Assembly (NCBI GenBank): GCA_012841175.1
Contig: DUVG01000022.1
Coordinates: 1-5,459 of the forward strand
Reading direction: 5' to 3'
Length of the DNA: 5,459 nt
Source of the DNA: Clostridium sp.
Lineage (GTDB): Bacteria > Bacillota > Clostridia > Acetivibrionales > Acetivibrionaceae
The position numbers and the translations under genes are program-made. Positions 4,504 through 5,459 of the stretch are shown piece after piece. Positions within the stretch are counted from its first letter, which is position 1. The number at the start of each line of letters is the position of its first letter. The notes below the pieces were generated by a model. It was not told the origin of the DNA. It did not search any database and worked only from the letters and a program-made list of their open reading frames with translations.

Positions 4504-5459
4504 ACTGATTTTCATCAATTATTTTTATTCCAAGCTCGTTTGCCTTTTTAAGTTTACTGCCTGCTTCCTTTCCTGCCAAAACATAATCTGTTTTCTTAGA
4601 AACACTTCCAGATACTTTCCCACCAAAGCTCTTTATTATTTCTCCTGCCTCATTTCTCTTTAGGTTTTCTAAAGTTCCAGTTAAAACAAAAGTAAGACCT
4701 TCAAATCTATTATCATTGAGTTTAGCTTTTCCTTTACTTTTTAAATTTACCCCTGCATCTTTAAGCTTATTTATTGTATCTTCAGTTTGACTCTGCTTGA
4801 AAAAAACAACAAGACTTTCTGCCATTTTTTCACCGAATTCAGGTATGTTTGTAAAATCCTCCAAAGAAGCATTTCTAATTTCATCTATAGATTCAAAATT
4901 TTCACTCAAAAGCTGTGCAGCTCTAAGACCTATATGCTTTATTCCAAAACCATTTATAAGTCTGTCAATATTATTGTCTTTAGTTTTTTCAATTGAGTTT
5001 AAAAGATTTTCTACAGATTTTTCACCCATTCTGTCTAATTTTAAAAGTTCATCCTTTAAATCTTTTAAATAGTACAAATCTGCTATTCCTTTAATAAAGC
5101 CTTTTTTTAGCAACATCTCAATTATAGCAGGACCTAATCCGTCAATATTCATTGCATCCCTTGAAGCAAAGTGGATAATACTCCTATAAAGCTGCGCAGG
5201 ACACTCAATACCTGTACATCTGTGTGCAACTTCTCCCTCTTCCCTTACCACATCTGCTCCGCATTCAGGACATTTTTGGGGCATAATAAATGGCTGCTCA
5301 TTTCCACTTCTTTTTTCAGGTATAGATTCTATAATCTCAGGAATTATATCTCCTGCTTTTCTTATTTTCACCCAATCCCCAATGCGTATATCCCTCTCTT
5401 CAATATAGTCCATATTGTGAAGAGTTGCCCTGCTCACAGTTGAACCTGCAATTTGCACA
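4481..5459 (-). CDS. ligA: NAD-dependent DNA ligase, C-terminal half (5' end off window)
   Basis: LigA seals nicks in duplex DNA using NAD+ as the adenylate donor and is essential for Okazaki fragment joining and repair in bacteria. The visible 325 codons are about half of the usual ~670 residues; the adenylation domain with the KxDG lysine lies beyond the window. In order (numbered from the GTG at 5456-5458): the OB-fold end with QIAGSTVSRATLHN (2-15) and RIGDWVKIRKAGDIIP (25-40); a zinc finger with Cys63, Cys66, Cys81 and Cys86; helix-hairpin-helix repeats (about 100-215, with NIDGLGP and GFGIKHIGLRAA); and a BRCT domain (about 251-323, with FVLTGTL, GGKVSGSVSKKTDYVLAG and the end DENQFRQMI). 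The GTG is an interior valine of the conserved V-Q-[IL]-A-G motif, not a start. All key motifs are intact, and the stop is TAA at 4481-4483. Confidence 0.97.
   Translation of the reverse strand, partial: VQIAGSTVSRATLHNMDYIEERDIRIGDWVKIRKAGDIIPEIIESIPEKRSGNEQPFIMPQKCPECGADVVREEGEVAHRCTGIECPAQLYRSIIHFASRDAMNIDGLGPAIIEMLLKKGFIKGIADLYYLKDLKDELLKLDRMGEKSVENLLNSIEKTKDNNIDRLINGFGIKHIGLRAAQLLSENFESIDEIRNASLEDFTNIPEFGEKMAESLVVFFKQSQTEDTINKLKDAGVNLKSKGKAKLNDNRFEGLTFVLTGTLENLKRNEAGEIIKSFGGKVSGSVSKKTDYVLAGKEAGSKLKKANELGIKIIDENQFRQMIEN

Noticed and set aside
5456..5458. GTG as the start of ligA
   Set aside because: It is the valine of the conserved V-Q-[IL]-A-G motif in the middle of LigA; the frame is still open at the window edge.

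Overview
The window looks like chromosomal DNA of a low-GC Firmicute, most likely a Clostridia member. This rests on AT-rich coding, strong AGGAGG-type ribosome sites, a VanR-like response regulator, a short-lipobox lipoprotein, a clostridial-type HD-family remnant and an NAD-dependent ligase. The genus cannot be fixed from sequence alone. Every intact gene is on the minus strand. The only plus-strand coding material is a decayed HD-domain gene.

Reading from the right edge in transcription order: 4481-5459 is the C-terminal half of ligA (NAD-dependent DNA ligase: OB fold, four-Cys zinc finger, HhH, BRCT), whose 5' part lies outside the window. Beyond its stop, 4027-4503 holds a plus-strand pseudogene. 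It keeps the core of an HD-domain phosphohydrolase, lacks the start and N-terminus, carries an in-frame TGA just before the HD motif, and after a G7 run continues into an unrelated, unrecognised tail. A perfect 17-bp inverted repeat (3957-4009) separates this from the next operon.

3144-3839 and 1130-3169 form a two-component operon: an OmpR/VanR-like response regulator overlapping by 26 bp a 679-residue, six-TM sensor histidine kinase with a TTG start. Upstream are three TTAAG half-sites at 11-12 bp spacing (the first pair is CTTAAG-N5-CTTAAG), a -10 with no good -35, and a possible 10-codon leader ORF that ends 3 nt before the regulator start. This suggests autoactivation and possibly translational coupling. 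The operon ends at a strong 14-bp terminator (1076-1113). No resistance, transporter or cell-wall genes accompany the pair, so its output target is unknown.

Downstream, 701-1044 holds two small overlapping open frames: a start-less 47-codon remnant and a 75-residue hypothetical protein. They may be one frameshifted gene. A near-consensus sigma-A promoter (TTGACG-N17-TATAAT, 720-748) lies inside the end of the 75-residue ORF and should drive the last gene, a lipoprotein (1-650, C-terminus off the window). That lipoprotein has a 24-bp/8-residue tandem repeat in its linker and a beta-rich C-terminal domain.

I found no mobile element with intact ends, no tRNA or rRNA and no CRISPR. The more interesting parts are the regulatory layout upstream of the two-component operon and the chimeric HD pseudogene.
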